Below, piece after piece: positions 34,872-49,581 of a DNA stretch of 64,000 nt. The notes under the pieces were generated by a model, which saw nothing but the letters and a program-made list of their open reading frames with translations, made no database searches and was not told where the DNA came from. The translations under genes were made by a program, and so were the position numbers. The stretch is from Verrucomicrobiota bacterium. Lineage in GTDB: Bacteria; Verrucomicrobiota; Verrucomicrobiia; Limisphaerales; UBA9464. Position 1 is the first letter of the stretch, and every line of letters begins with the position of its first letter. The stretch covers positions 62,001 through 126,000 of the forward strand of contig CANGKZ010000001.1 in the NCBI GenBank assembly GCA_947454705.1. The letters run 5' to 3'.

Positions 34872-37574
34872 ATGGAGTTTTTCAATCGTCCCGCGCGCTG
34901 GTGGACGGCGGTGGTCGTCGCCGGAGCGTGGGCGACTGCGCTCGCAGGCGGGGTGAACGCAGCGCCCGTGGTTCCCACCGGCGAGGCATTGCTCGGAGAG
35001 TTTCGCTGCACCACCTGCCACGCCGCGTCGCCCGCGCAATCGGCGTGGATCGCTCCCAAGGCGGCCCCGCGATTGACGGGTCTGGGACGTCGCGTCGATC
35101 CCGCGTGGGTGACGCGCTATCTCCTGAATCCGCAGGAAGCCAAGCCGGGTTCGACCATGCCCGACGTGCTGCACGCGCTGCCCGAGGCAGAGCGGGCTTC
35201 GAGCGCGGAGGCGCTGGCGCATTTTTTGGCATTGGGTGAGACGACTCCGTTCCGACGCGTGATGCCGGATCGCGGTGCGGTAACCCGCGGCGAGGAGTTG
35301 TACCATCGGGTTGGATGTGTGGCGTGCCACGATCCGCAGAATCCCGCCGCGCAGATCGAAGGGTCGGTGCCGCTTCCCGTGATGAGCGCGAAGTGGTCGG
35401 CGGAGGGACTTCAGCAGTTCCTGCAGGATCCGCTTTCGCTGCGTCCGTCGGGACGCATGCCGTCGCTGCGCCTCACCGAACGCGAGGCCGCGGACATTTC
35501 CCATTACCTGCTTCGCGACACGCAGGTGCCGGCTCCGATGGAACGGATCCGCTTCGGCGGTCGGATTCGATCGCTGGAGGATCTGGATGCGCCGGAGATT
35601 CAGCGCAGCGGTCCGGCATCGGACTTCTCACTCCCGCCGTTGTCGCGCGAGCGCAACTACGCCCTGCGGTTCAGCGGCTGGTTCCAGATCGAGAAGGCGG
35701 GACGGTACACGTTCCATTTCAAGGCGGTGGGGTCGGCCCGACTCTCGATCGCCGACGGATGGCGATTGGGCCAGGACAGCTGGCAGCGGGAGAACGTGGA
35801 TGGACAGGCCACGCTGCGGCTCGATCCGGGCTGGTACCCGCTGGTGATTGATTTCGTTCAACGCGGATCGAAGGAACCGTCGATCACGCTGGAGTGGGAT
35901 GGACCGGGTATTGCACGCGAAGTGTTCGCCCCGTCGCGGCTGCGTCATTCGCGCGAACCCATTGCCGAACCGGTGCAGTTCGCGGTGGACCCGGCGAAGG
36001 TCGTCGCGGGCCGGCGCATCTACGATCAACTGCACTGCGCCGCCTGCCACGAACCGAATGGCACCGCTGCACCGGCGCCGGCGTTGGCGGCATTGAATGC
36101 GACGCGTGGATGTCTCGCGGAGGCGGCGCTGGTTCCTGTCGCGGTGCCTCGTTTCACGCTGACGCTGGTGCAGCGCGCTTCGTTGAGCGCCGCGATTCAG
36201 CGACTGGCCGCAGCAAATGTCCTGGCACCGAGCCCGCGCGATCGGGTATCGCAGGCCATGACCACCTTCCGCTGCGTTGCATGTCACGCGCGCGGTGGCG
36301 TGGGTGGGGTGGCTTCGGAACGCGATGCGTTTTTCACATCGTCGGGTGAGGACCTTGGCGACGAGGGACGCATCCCGCCGCGGTTGGACGGCGTGGGGGA
36401 TAAGCTCCGACCCGAGTGGCTGCGCGAGGTGTTGTCGCAGGGCACGGGCGTGCGTCCGTATTTGCGCACGCGCATGCCGGTGTTCGGCGCGGGCAATGTG
36501 GCGTGGCTTGCCGAGGCCTTCGTCTCGCTCGATCGCCACGCGATGGCCTTGCCCGAGAATTCCGATACTCCCGAAGCCCAGCGCGAGGCGGGTCGCAAGC
36601 TCGTGGGGACCGATGGGCTGTCGTGCATCGTGTGCCACCGGTTCAATCGCCAACCCGCCCACACCATGCAGGTGCTGGACCTCATCACGACGCCGACGCG
36701 CCTGAACGAGGATTGGTTCCACCGGTTCCTGCGCGACCCGAACCAGTTCAATTCCGGAACGCGCATGCCGGCGTTTTGGCCCGATGGCGTGAGTCCCATG
36801 CCCGCCGTTCTCGGAGGCAACACGTCGCGTCAGCACGCGGCGATCTGGACGTATCTCAGCGATGGCCTGAAGGCGCGGTTCCCCGAAGGACTCAGTCGTC
36901 AAAGCATGGAGTTGACCGTCGGAGGCGAGACCGTGGTGTACCGTGGAAAATTGTGGGAAGCGGGTTTTCGCGCGGTGGCGGTGGGACATCCGGGCGGATC
37001 GAATCTGGCCTTCGATGCCGAGGAGCTTCGCCTCTCGCTGCTGTGGCGTGGTCGCTTTCTCAATGCCGCACCGCATTGGGGCGTGCAGGGAATGGGACAG
37101 ATCCGTCCGCTGGGTTCCAACGTGGTGGTATTCCCGCACGGACCCGCCTTCGCCGAACTTCCCGATGCGCAATCCCCGTGGCCCAAAGCCTCGAGCCGCA
37201 GCCTCGGAATCCGATTCCATGGGTACCAGCTCGATCCCAGCAAGCGTCCCACCCTGCTCTATTCGGTTCGCGGCAGCGCGGTGCAGGATGTGTTCCTCCC
37301 GATCGAATCTGCGGAGGGCGGCGAGGCGTTGAGACGCACGTTGAGCTTCGACAAAACCTCCGCGGCCGCGGGTTCGACCCTGTATCTCCGACTCGCGAGT
37401 GGAAACCTGAAGACGATCTCTGCGAATGCCTGGCGACTCGACGACACACTCACACTGCGGGCGGGGAAGGGCGTATCAGCATTGGTACGCACCTCGGAGG
37501 GGCGGCAGGAACTTTTGATCCCGATCGAAACGAGCAACGGGCCGACCCGGCTGGAGGTGGACTATGCGTGGTAA
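34872..37574 (+). CDS. Five-heme cytochrome c with a PA14-type domain
   Basis: 900 residues; the N-terminal hydrophobic segment (WWTAVVVAGAWATALAGGV) is a signal peptide. Heme c sites CxxCH: CTTCH at 46-50, CVACH at about 149-153, CAACH near 389, CVACH near 467 and CIVCH near 586. Between the second and third lies a PA14-like beta domain (about 225-370; YALRFSGWFQIEKAGRYTFHF, ADGWRLGQ) of the sort that binds carbohydrate. The last 250 residues are beta-rich (MELTVGGETVVYRGKLWEAG). It should carry electrons in the periplasm and be tied to a sugar-oxidising partner. Its end overlaps the next gene by 11 bases, so translation is coupled. Confidence 0.9.
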   Translation: MEFFNRPARWWTAVVVAGAWATALAGGVNAAPVVPTGEALLGEFRCTTCHAASPAQSAWIAPKAAPRLTGLGRRVDPAWVTRYLLNPQEAKPGSTMPDVLHALPEAERASSAEALAHFLALGETTPFRRVMPDRGAVTRGEELYHRVGCVACHDPQNPAAQIEGSVPLPVMSAKWSAEGLQQFLQDPLSLRPSGRMPSLRLTEREAADISHYLLRDTQVPAPMERIRFGGRIRSLEDLDAPEIQRSGPASDFSLPPLSRERNYALRFSGWFQIEKAGRYTFHFKAVGSARLSIADGWRLGQDSWQRENVDGQATLRLDPGWYPLVIDFVQRGSKEPSITLEWDGPGIAREVFAPSRLRHSREPIAEPVQFAVDPAKVVAGRRIYDQLHCAACHEPNGTAAPAPALAALNATRGCLAEAALVPVAVPRFTLTLVQRASLSAAIQRLAAANVLAPSPRDRVSQAMTTFRCVACHARGGVGGVASERDAFFTSSGEDLGDEGRIPPRLDGVGDKLRPEWLREVLSQGTGVRPYLRTRMPVFGAGNVAWLAEAFVSLDRHAMALPENSDTPEAQREAGRKLVGTDGLSCIVCHRFNRQPAHTMQVLDLITTPTRLNEDWFHRFLRDPNQFNSGTRMPAFWPDGVSPMPAVLGGNTSRQHAAIWTYLSDGLKARFPEGLSRQSMELTVGGETVVYRGKLWEAGFRAVAVGHPGGSNLAFDAEELRLSLLWRGRFLNAAPHWGVQGMGQIRPLGSNVVVFPHGPAFAELPDAQSPWPKASSRSLGIRFHGYQLDPSKRPTLLYSVRGSAVQDVFLPIESAEGGEALRRTLSFDKTSAAAGSTLYLRLASGNLKTISANAWRLDDTLTLRAGKGVSALVRTSEGRQELLIPIETSNGPTRLEVDYAW

Positions 37575-40032
37575 GCTTTGGATGCATCGCCTGACGCTGC
37601 GCGTGCTGGCACTGGTCCTCGGTTGTCTCGCCTCGGGGGCGATGTCTCATGCCGATGAAGACCATCCGTGGCTCACGTACAAGGGACGCCACGGTCCCGG
37701 GAAGGGAAAGCGCATCGTGTTTGTGACCGGCGATGAGGAGTACCGGTCGGAGGAATCGATGCCTGCCATGGCGCGCATCCTGGCGGAACGACACGGCTTC
37801 CAATGCACCGTGCTGTTCTCGGTGAACAAACAGACGGGAGAGATTGACCCCTCGGTGGACGACAACATCCCGGGGCTGGAAGCATTGAAGGACGCCGACC
37901 TGATGGTGGTGTTCACCCGCTACCGTCATCTGCCCGAGGACCAGATGGCGAAGTTCGTGGAGTATGTCGAATCGGGCCGACCAGTAATCGGCGTTCGCAC
38001 CGCGACGCATGCCTTTGACTACGATCGATTCCAGAAGGAGCGGTTTTCAAAATGGGCGTGGCGCGGGCCGCATCCGGACTTCCGCGGAGGATTCGGACGT
38101 CAGGTGCTGGGCGAGACGTGGGTCGATCACTACGGCGGCTACCGAAGCGAAAGCACGCTGGGGATCCCGGTGCCCGAACGACGCAATGATCCCATCCTGC
38201 GCGGCATCGATACGGTCTGGGGTCCGTCGCACGCTTATCAGGTGACCACGCTAGAGGGCGACAGTCGTCCGCTGCTGATGGGTCAACCGCTGATGGGACT
38301 CAAACCCACCGATGCGCCCGATCCCGCGAAGCCGCCGGTGCCGGTTGCGTGGACCAAGACCTACACCGGAACCTCCGGAAAAGCGGCGCGCGTGTTCACC
38401 ACCACCATGGGATACGGCGAAGATTTCAAGGAGGAGGGCGTTCGTCGTTTGTTCGTGAACGCGTGCTATTGGTGCGTGGGATTGGAGGATCGGATCACCG
38501 CCAAATCCGACGTTTCGCACGTGGGCACCTACGCGCCGCGGAAAAGTGACTTCGGCGGATTCCGTCGCGGCATCACGCCGTCGGACCTGCAGCAAAATCT
38601 CAGCACCGACGACCTGGCCGACGTGCCTTCGAACGATCGCGAGGCCGAGTCGTATCGCATCGTGGACATCCCGATGCCCCCCGACGCCGTGCTCGAAGCG
38701 GGAAGCGTTCTGGAACTTCCCGACGGGCGTCTCGCCGTCGGAACGCGCCGCGGGGAAATCTATTTTGGTACAGGCCTGCAATCCGTTCCCCCGGTGCCGC
38801 AGTGGAAGCTGTTTGCCAGCGGCCTGACCGAGGTGCTCGGACTCGCCTGGCGCGACGGCGTGCTCTACGCCACGCAGCAGTGCGAGATCACGCGCGTGCT
38901 CGACACCAACGGCGACGGGCGTGCGGATCGCTATGAAACCGTGAGCGACGCGTGGGCCTGGGGCGGGGAACACGAGTACACTTTCGGATCCGACTTCGAC
39001 CGCGACGGGGCCATCTGGACCCTTCACGGCCTGACCGACAGCTACACCTCCGAGCGATTGTTCCGCGGATGGGCGTTGCGGCATTTTCCCGATGGACGCT
39101 GGGAGGCGATGTGCAGCGGTCTGCGCAGCCCGGGCGGCATCGCCTTCAATCTCGCCGGCGACGCCTTCTACGCCGAGAGCCAGGGTCCGTGGAACAGTTC
39201 GTGTTCCCTCAAGCCGCTGCGTCCGGGCGGATTCATGGGCCATCCGGCGGGAAACAAATGGTACGACCAAGCGCCAAACATGGGACCGCGCCCCTTGGAA
39301 CCAGTGGGCGATGAAGCGGCACGGCGTCACCTCGAAGTGGGTCGCATTCCGCAACTCGTCCTCCCCGCGGTGGTGCTGCCGTACAAGAAGATGGGGCAGA
39401 GTGCATCGGCAGTGATGCTCGATCGATCGGGCGGGAAGTTCGGTCCCTTCGCGGGTCAGTTCTTCGTGGCCGATTACACATTGAGCCTGGTGATGCGTGC
39501 GGAGATGGAGCAGGTCGATGGCGTGTACCAAGGCGCGTGCTTTCCGTTTCGGCAGGGATTCGCAACCGGACTGATCGGCGGAACGCTGACCCGCGAGGGA
39601 CATGTGTTCGTCGGTGGCAGCAAACGGGGATGGCCGGTGCGGGGATTGTCGGATCGCGCGTTCCAACGGCTCGACTGGACCGGCGTCACACCGTTTGAAG
39701 TGCATTCCATCCGCGTGCGCCCGGATGGATTTGATCTCCATCTCACGCAGCCCGTGGATCCGGCCAGCGCATCGGATCCCGACAGCTACACGGTGGAGAC
39801 CTTCACGCATCATTTCTACGGCGCATACGGCGGACCCGAGATCGAGCAGGCGGACCAGCGGGTGGTGTCGGCCCGTGCGGATGTGGACGGACGGGTGATT
39901 CACCTCGTGGTGGACAAACTCGTGCCGGGTCACATCCACGAACTGCATTTCCCCGGGCTTCGCAACCGCAACGGCCAGCGGCTGGTGCACGACGTCGCCT
40001 ACTACACGCTCAACCGGATTCCCAAGAAATAG
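37564..40032 (+). CDS. ThuA-like domain fused to a six-bladed propeller (sugar-dehydrogenase-like)
   Basis: 822 residues; signal peptide after an optional seven-residue leader (LRVLALVLGCLASGAMSHA). Residues about 45-310 form a ThuA/glutamine-amidotransferase-like fold (RIVFVTGDEEYRSEESMP, DLMVVFTRYRHLPEDQM, ARVFTTTMGYGEDF); the family is linked to trehalose use and sugar oxidation. Residues about 370-690 look like a propeller of the glucose/sorbosone dehydrogenase type (VLELPDGRLAVGTRRGEIYF, DTNGDGRADRYET, FGSDFDRDGAIW). The C-terminal part is beta-rich. The gene overlaps the multiheme cytochrome by 11 bases and stops one base before the sulfatase fusion, so the propeller may pass electrons to the cytochrome (inference). 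Confidence 0.85.
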   Translation: MRGKLWMHRLTLRVLALVLGCLASGAMSHADEDHPWLTYKGRHGPGKGKRIVFVTGDEEYRSEESMPAMARILAERHGFQCTVLFSVNKQTGEIDPSVDDNIPGLEALKDADLMVVFTRYRHLPEDQMAKFVEYVESGRPVIGVRTATHAFDYDRFQKERFSKWAWRGPHPDFRGGFGRQVLGETWVDHYGGYRSESTLGIPVPERRNDPILRGIDTVWGPSHAYQVTTLEGDSRPLLMGQPLMGLKPTDAPDPAKPPVPVAWTKTYTGTSGKAARVFTTTMGYGEDFKEEGVRRLFVNACYWCVGLEDRITAKSDVSHVGTYAPRKSDFGGFRRGITPSDLQQNLSTDDLADVPSNDREAESYRIVDIPMPPDAVLEAGSVLELPDGRLAVGTRRGEIYFGTGLQSVPPVPQWKLFASGLTEVLGLAWRDGVLYATQQCEITRVLDTNGDGRADRYETVSDAWAWGGEHEYTFGSDFDRDGAIWTLHGLTDSYTSERLFRGWALRHFPDGRWEAMCSGLRSPGGIAFNLAGDAFYAESQGPWNSSCSLKPLRPGGFMGHPAGNKWYDQAPNMGPRPLEPVGDEAARRHLEVGRIPQLVLPAVVLPYKKMGQSASAVMLDRSGGKFGPFAGQFFVADYTLSLVMRAEMEQVDGVYQGACFPFRQGFATGLIGGTLTREGHVFVGGSKRGWPVRGLSDRAFQRLDWTGVTPFEVHSIRVRPDGFDLHLTQPVDPASASDPDSYTVETFTHHFYGAYGGPEIEQADQRVVSARADVDGRVIHLVVDKLVPGHIHELHFPGLRNRNGQRLVHDVAYYTLNRIPKK

Positions 40033-40033
40033 C

Positions 40034-44572
<4,539 letters not shown>

Positions 44573-44578
44573 CGTGGA

Positions 44579-44600
44579 GGGCGCGGTTCCACCCGCGCCC
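44579..44600 (+). terminator. Perfect hairpin after the sulfatase fusion gene
   Basis: GGGCGCGG (44579-44586) and CCGCGCCC (44593-44600) form an 8-bp stem with a six-base loop, seven bases after the stop codon. There is no T-run, so it may need a factor or simply protect the message end. Confidence 0.5.
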
Positions 44601-44735
44601 CATCTAGTCGCGATCCGCGTTCGATCACGTGAACGGGCTTAACCACAACCCAACGCAGGCGAACGATCGAAACCACCCGTCCGTCGGTCGGAGGGAATGC
44701 GTCGGGTCGGCTTCTCGAGTGCGATCCGCGATGGA

Positions 44736-45506
44736 TCAGGGCGAGCGTGGAAGCCCGCCCTCCGCTCCGACTCGCTCGAACACGAAGTAGGCCCAGTTGT
44801 TCCCGCGCCGGTAGTGAAACGTGAGCAGCTGCGGACCCGCCTTGGGAAAGGTGACGGTGGCAATCTGCCCGTAATCCCAGTGATGCCATCCGGCGGTCGC
44901 CCGCGGGAGACGGCACTCGGCGATTGGACTCCCGTTGAGATCAAACCCGATCCGCCCGATCTGGTTCCCGGCGGCATCGCGGTGAACTTCCTTTTCGTTA
45001 TAGGAGTAGAGGCACTTCACCGCATAGGTGCCGGGCTCGCGCACGTGGACGGTGTAATTCACCCACTCACCATCGGAGGTCCAGCCGATGTAGTGCTGAT
45101 TGATCTGCGGACTGACCGCGTTGGTGTGGTTCAGATCGGCCCAATCCTTTACGAATGAAACATCCACGCCTTCATTCTCGCGAAAATGCCAGATGTACTC
45201 CGACGCGTGCGCACGCTGGTGGTTGTAGGGCGTGATCTGTCGGTTCAACACGCCGCTGCCTTCGTTGGTGGACGTGGTGTCGTGGTAGGCCACTCCCTCG
45301 CCACCGAGATCGAACAGCGCGCATTGCACGATTCCCGGAATGTTGGCCGGACCCGCCTTGTGATACGCGTCGGCAAATGGCTTGCCGGAGTAATTCGCCG
45401 GGATTTGACCCAGGGCTGAAAAACACAGCATCCAGGGGACCGCTGCGGCGAGAAGGGTGCGGAATGGCATCAGGCGGAGGATCGACATGGGAAATGGGAT
45501 GCGCAT
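44736..45506 (-). CDS. Secreted CBM6-like carbohydrate-binding protein
   Basis: 256 residues; signal peptide after the first Mets (MPFRTLLAAAVPWMLCFSALG; starts at 45506, 45488 or 45470 all keep it). The mature part is one beta-jelly-roll: FADAYHKAGPANIPGIVQCALFDLGGEGVAYHD near the start, YIGWTSDGEWVNYTVHV, then RRGNNWAYFVFERVG at the end. These match the CBM6/F5-8-type modules found on glycan-active enzymes, where aromatic residues bind sugar. No catalytic domain is attached. It is convergent with the sulfatase operon and divergent from the FG-GAP gene. The name could also be a DUF5010-type or hypothetical module. Confidence 0.78.
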   Translation of the reverse strand: MRIPFPMSILRLMPFRTLLAAAVPWMLCFSALGQIPANYSGKPFADAYHKAGPANIPGIVQCALFDLGGEGVAYHDTTSTNEGSGVLNRQITPYNHQRAHASEYIWHFRENEGVDVSFVKDWADLNHTNAVSPQINQHYIGWTSDGEWVNYTVHVREPGTYAVKCLYSYNEKEVHRDAAGNQIGRIGFDLNGSPIAECRLPRATAGWHHWDYGQIATVTFPKAGPQLLTFHYRRGNNWAYFVFERVGAEGGLPRSP

Positions 45507-45628
45507 GGAGATGTCACAGCGTCGCGCCGCGGTCGATGGTCAATTTTGAAACACCCCTCCCCGGAACCACTGCCGGATCCTGCTATTTTTCACGCGCTTC
45601 CATCCGGGGGTTCTGATACTCCGCCGGG

Positions 45629-48600
45629 GTGTTCCCCCGGTTGGTACCCGCGCTCCTCCTTGCTTGGATTGGGCAGCTTTCGATCTCCAGCGGGCTTGTG
45701 GCTGCAGATCGAGCGGTTTCCCTCGCCCCTTTGTCCCGTGGATCGTTCGCATTTGCGAACATTCCGGCGGCGGAATCGGGCATCCGGTTTCAAAACACGC
45801 TTCCGCCGGCGGCCGCAGCCCGGAACCGCAACCTGATGAATGGGTCCGGGGTGACCGTCGGTGATGTGGATGGCGACGGGAAACCGGATCTGTATTTCGC
45901 GGCCATCCAGGGTACGAACCGTCTTTATCGAAATCTGGGCCGATGGAAGTTCGAGGACATCACGGATCGCGCCGGCGTGGGGTGTCCGCTGTGGGCTTCG
46001 ACCGGTGCAGTGTTTGAGGATGTGGACGGCGACGGGGATCTCGATTTGCTGGTATCCACCCTGGGCTCGGGCGTGCACCTGTTTCTGAACGACGGCACGG
46101 GCAAGTTCACCGATGCGACGGAGAAATCAGGGCTGGCGTCGAAAAGCGGGAGCATGTCGATGGCCTTCGGAGACATCGATGGCAACGGAACGCTCGATCT
46201 CTACGTGGCCAACTACGGGGTTCAGCCGATTCTGCAATCCGGTCCCGGTCGTGCCTCGATCCGTCAGGTGAATGGAAAGTGGGTGGTGGAGGGTCCGTAT
46301 GCCGACCGGCTTCGCGTGGTGGACAATCAGGTGGAGGAAGTCGGTGAAGTGGGCGTGCTGTACCTCGGCGATGGGCATGGTTCGTTTGTGGCGCAACCGT
46401 GGAACTCCGACCGTTTCCTCGACGATCAGGGCAAGCCCAAGGCCCCGCCTGCGGATTACGGATTGAGCGTTCACCTCCGCGACATCAACGGCGACGGATT
46501 CCCGGATCTGTACGCCTGCAATGATTTCCAAAGCCCGGACCGGTGTTGGATCAATGACGGCAAGGGCCACTTTCGCGAGGTGTCGCGACTGGCGATCCGG
46601 AAGCATGCGTTCTCGTCGATGGGCGTTGATTTCGCCGATCTGGATCGCGACGGAATCACGGACTTCATGACCGTGGAAATGTCGCCGCGATCGCACGCGC
46701 GCCGCATGCGGTCGCTCACCGGTCCGCGGTATCTGCCGAATGTTCCGGGGCGTTTTGATTATCGACCCGAGGTGGTGCGCAACACGTTGTACCACGGCAA
46801 TGGCGACGGCACCTGGAGCGAGATCGCCGAAGCCGCGGGTGTGAGCTCCACCGATTGGTCGTGGCAGCCGGTGTTTCTCGATGTGGACCTCGACGGATAC
46901 GAGGACCTGCTGGTGGCCAGCGGCGTGATGTACGACGTGCAGGACCGTGACACCACCGAGCGAATCCAGGTCGAGGCGCGCGGCGGTGGAACCCTGGGGG
47001 GAACCAACCTGGTCCGCTTCCCGGCATTTTCCTCCCCGCTGCTGGCGTACCGAAATCGGGGCAACCTGACCTTCGAGGACTCGGGCGAAAAATGGGGACT
47101 CCGAATTCCCGCGATGTATCAGGGCATCGCACTCGCGGATCTCGATGGGGACGGCGACCTCGATGTGATCTGCAACTGCGTGAACGGCGAACCGATCCTG
47201 TATCGAAACGACGCCACGGCGCCGCGCATCGCGGTGCGGGCCCGCGGGCGCGCGCCCAACACGCGGGGGATCAACGCTCGGATTCGTGTGACCGGCGGTC
47301 CGGTGGTGCAGACGCAGGAACTCGTCTCCGGCGGACGCTACCTCTCGGGCGATGATCCGGTCCGAACTTTTGCCACCGGCTCTGCAACTGAAGTGGAGAT
47401 CGAAGTCACCTGGCGGTCGGGCCGCAAGACACGGATCCCCCACGCCTTACCAAACCACCTGTATGAAGTGGATGAAGCCGCCTCGGAGGAAGCCAAGCCC
47501 GTGCTCGAACCCCGGAAGCCGCGTCCGCTGCTGGCCGATGTCTCCGGCGCGCTGAGCCACGTGCATCACGAGGAGTTGTACGACGACTTCGCGCGGCAGC
47601 CCCTGTTGCCCCGGCAGATGAGTTCGCTAGGCCCGCAGGTGGCCTGGATGGATTTCGACGGCGATGGACGCCCGGAGTTGGTGGTGGGAACAGGACGCGG
47701 CGGAACGCTCGCCGGGTTCAAATTCCGCGAGGATGAAACGGTCACGCCCTTCACGTCGGATTGGACCGCGCCGGACGACGTGCTGGGCATGACATCGTGG
47801 GTGCTCGCCGATGGCCGACCGGCAGTGCTCGCCGCGATCAGCAATTACGAGACGGCTCCGGGAGGCGCCTCTTCCCTGGTCGCGATTACGATGCGTCCAG
47901 CTCCAGGTGTGGGGCTTCAGGTGACTCCCTTTGACGAAGTGACTGCATCGGCCGGAAGCCTCGGCGTGCTGGCATCGGCCGACTTCGATGGCGATGGGTC
48001 GCTCGACCTCTTTGTCGGGGGGCGTATCAATCCTGGTGCATACCCCACGGCCCCCTCGTCGCGGATGTTCCGTTCCGTCGGCGGGCACCTGAAGTTGGAC
48101 GAAGTCACTGATGCGCTGCTGACGGGCGTGGGGATGGTCTCGGGAGCCACGTGGACGGATCTGGAAGCCGATGGTTTTCCCGAACTCGTGCTCGCGTGCG
48201 AATGGGGCCCGCTGCGGATTTTCCGAAACCACCAGGGACGTCTCACCGCGTGGGATCCCCCGGTTCAATGGGGAACGGGGGCGGCGCGTCAGACGGTTCC
48301 GCTGTCTTCCCTGACCGGTTGGTGGGGCGGAGTGGCGGCCGGGGATTTCGACGGAGATGGGCGCATGGATCTGGTGGCAGGAAACTGGGGATCCAACACC
48401 GGATACCGCGCTTCGAAGGAGCGACCGCTGCGGTTGCTCTATGGAATGCAGGCTGGCTCGGGCAGTCTGGATTTGCTCGAAGCGTATTTTCCCGCCGATC
48501 TAAACACCGAGATGCCGCGCCGGTCGCGTCGGGCCCTGACCCTCGCCTTTCCCCAGCTCGCGGAGCGCTTTCCCACCCACGCGGCATTTGGCGAGGCAAC

Positions 48601-49291
48601 GCTGTCGGCGGTGATGGAGGCGATCCCGCTGCGGATGGAATCGGTCGCCGCCACCACGTTGTCGTCGATGGTGTTGCTGAACCGGGGCGACCACTTCGAG
48701 GCGGTGGAGCTCCCGCAGGAGGCGCAATGGTCGCCGGTGCAAGGAGTGTCGATTGCAGATGTAAACGGTGACGGCAACGCCGACCTGCTGTTGTCGCAGA
48801 ACTTCTTCGCCATGCGGATGGAATGGCCGCGCACCGACGCGGGTCGCGGGTTGGTGTTGCTGGGCGATGGGCGGGGCGGGTTCAAATCGCTGACTGCCCG
48901 GGAATCCGGCGTGATGGTCCTGGGCGAGCAGCGTGGAGGCGCGGTGGCGGACTTCGATGGGGACGGCAAGCCGGACTGGGTGGACACGCAGAACGGCGCG
49001 CCCACGCGACTGTTCCGCAACTACACCGGCAAACCCGGAATGCGTGTGAAGGTCGCCGGCGCGAAGGGCAACCCGAACGGATTGGGCGCGGTGATTCAGT
49101 TGCGGGGTGCCAGCGGCTGGGGCCCGGCCCAGGAGCTGCATGGCAGTTCGGGCCAGGGATCCGTCGATGCAGCGGAAGCCCTGGTGTTCGGTTCAGGCGA
49201 TGCGGTCCGCGTCCGCTGGCCCGGCGGAAAGGTCACGGAGACCCCAGTTCCCCCCGGCACCCGAGTGCTGACCGTTAAACCGGCGCAGTGA
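45629..49291 (+). CDS. Large secreted FG-GAP/VCBS repeat protein with two ASPIC/UnbV domains (CRTAC1-like)
   Basis: 1220 residues, started by GTG at 45629; an in-frame stop (TGA at 45614) rules out any earlier start. A signal peptide covers residues 1-26. I count 13 calcium-loop motifs of DxDGDGxxDL type along the sequence (for instance DVDGDGKPDLY, DIDGNGTLDLY, DFDGDGSLDLF, DVNGDGNADLL), typical of integrin-like beta-propellers; two propellers fit this number. ASPIC/UnbV-type domains follow each: about 534-607 (GINARIRVTGG) and about 1134-1210 (GNPNGLGAVIQLRG). Such proteins are common in PVC-phylum genomes; extracellular binding or adhesion is inferred. It stands alone between the CBM6-like gene and the RNA repair operon. 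Confidence 0.92.
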   Translation: MFPRLVPALLLAWIGQLSISSGLVAADRAVSLAPLSRGSFAFANIPAAESGIRFQNTLPPAAAARNRNLMNGSGVTVGDVDGDGKPDLYFAAIQGTNRLYRNLGRWKFEDITDRAGVGCPLWASTGAVFEDVDGDGDLDLLVSTLGSGVHLFLNDGTGKFTDATEKSGLASKSGSMSMAFGDIDGNGTLDLYVANYGVQPILQSGPGRASIRQVNGKWVVEGPYADRLRVVDNQVEEVGEVGVLYLGDGHGSFVAQPWNSDRFLDDQGKPKAPPADYGLSVHLRDINGDGFPDLYACNDFQSPDRCWINDGKGHFREVSRLAIRKHAFSSMGVDFADLDRDGITDFMTVEMSPRSHARRMRSLTGPRYLPNVPGRFDYRPEVVRNTLYHGNGDGTWSEIAEAAGVSSTDWSWQPVFLDVDLDGYEDLLVASGVMYDVQDRDTTERIQVEARGGGTLGGTNLVRFPAFSSPLLAYRNRGNLTFEDSGEKWGLRIPAMYQGIALADLDGDGDLDVICNCVNGEPILYRNDATAPRIAVRARGRAPNTRGINARIRVTGGPVVQTQELVSGGRYLSGDDPVRTFATGSATEVEIEVTWRSGRKTRIPHALPNHLYEVDEAASEEAKPVLEPRKPRPLLADVSGALSHVHHEELYDDFARQPLLPRQMSSLGPQVAWMDFDGDGRPELVVGTGRGGTLAGFKFREDETVTPFTSDWTAPDDVLGMTSWVLADGRPAVLAAISNYETAPGGASSLVAITMRPAPGVGLQVTPFDEVTASAGSLGVLASADFDGDGSLDLFVGGRINPGAYPTAPSSRMFRSVGGHLKLDEVTDALLTGVGMVSGATWTDLEADGFPELVLACEWGPLRIFRNHQGRLTAWDPPVQWGTGAARQTVPLSSLTGWWGGVAAGDFDGDGRMDLVAGNWGSNTGYRASKERPLRLLYGMQAGSGSLDLLEAYFPADLNTEMPRRSRRALTLAFPQLAERFPTHAAFGEATLSAVMEAIPLRMESVAATTLSSMVLLNRGDHFEAVELPQEAQWSPVQGVSIADVNGDGNADLLLSQNFFAMRMEWPRTDAGRGLVLLGDGRGGFKSLTARESGVMVLGEQRGGAVADFDGDGKPDWVDTQNGAPTRLFRNYTGKPGMRVKVAGAKGNPNGLGAVIQLRGASGWGPAQELHGSSGQGSVDAAEALVFGSGDAVRVRWPGGKVTETPVPPGTRVLTVKPAQ

Positions 49292-49581
49292 GCGCGAATC
49301 GCGTGGGGGGAACGTAAAACCGGAGGCCGTGGGGCTATGGAGGTGCAGTGACGCGCGATTCCTTTTAGCGCCTTCACATTTCAAGCCGCCGCCGTCAGTC
49401 CCCAAATTGGATTCTCCGACCCGCTCCACTTCCGTCTGGCCACTCTTGCTCCGTTTCCTCCAGTGTTCTGACCGAAGCCCCGGTGGGAGTTTGCCGGGAC
49501 TCGAATACCCGGAGGTTTCCACCCCATATCGACACGCAACTGCGACAGCACCCATCCGTGCAATAGGCGTCGCCGGTCTTC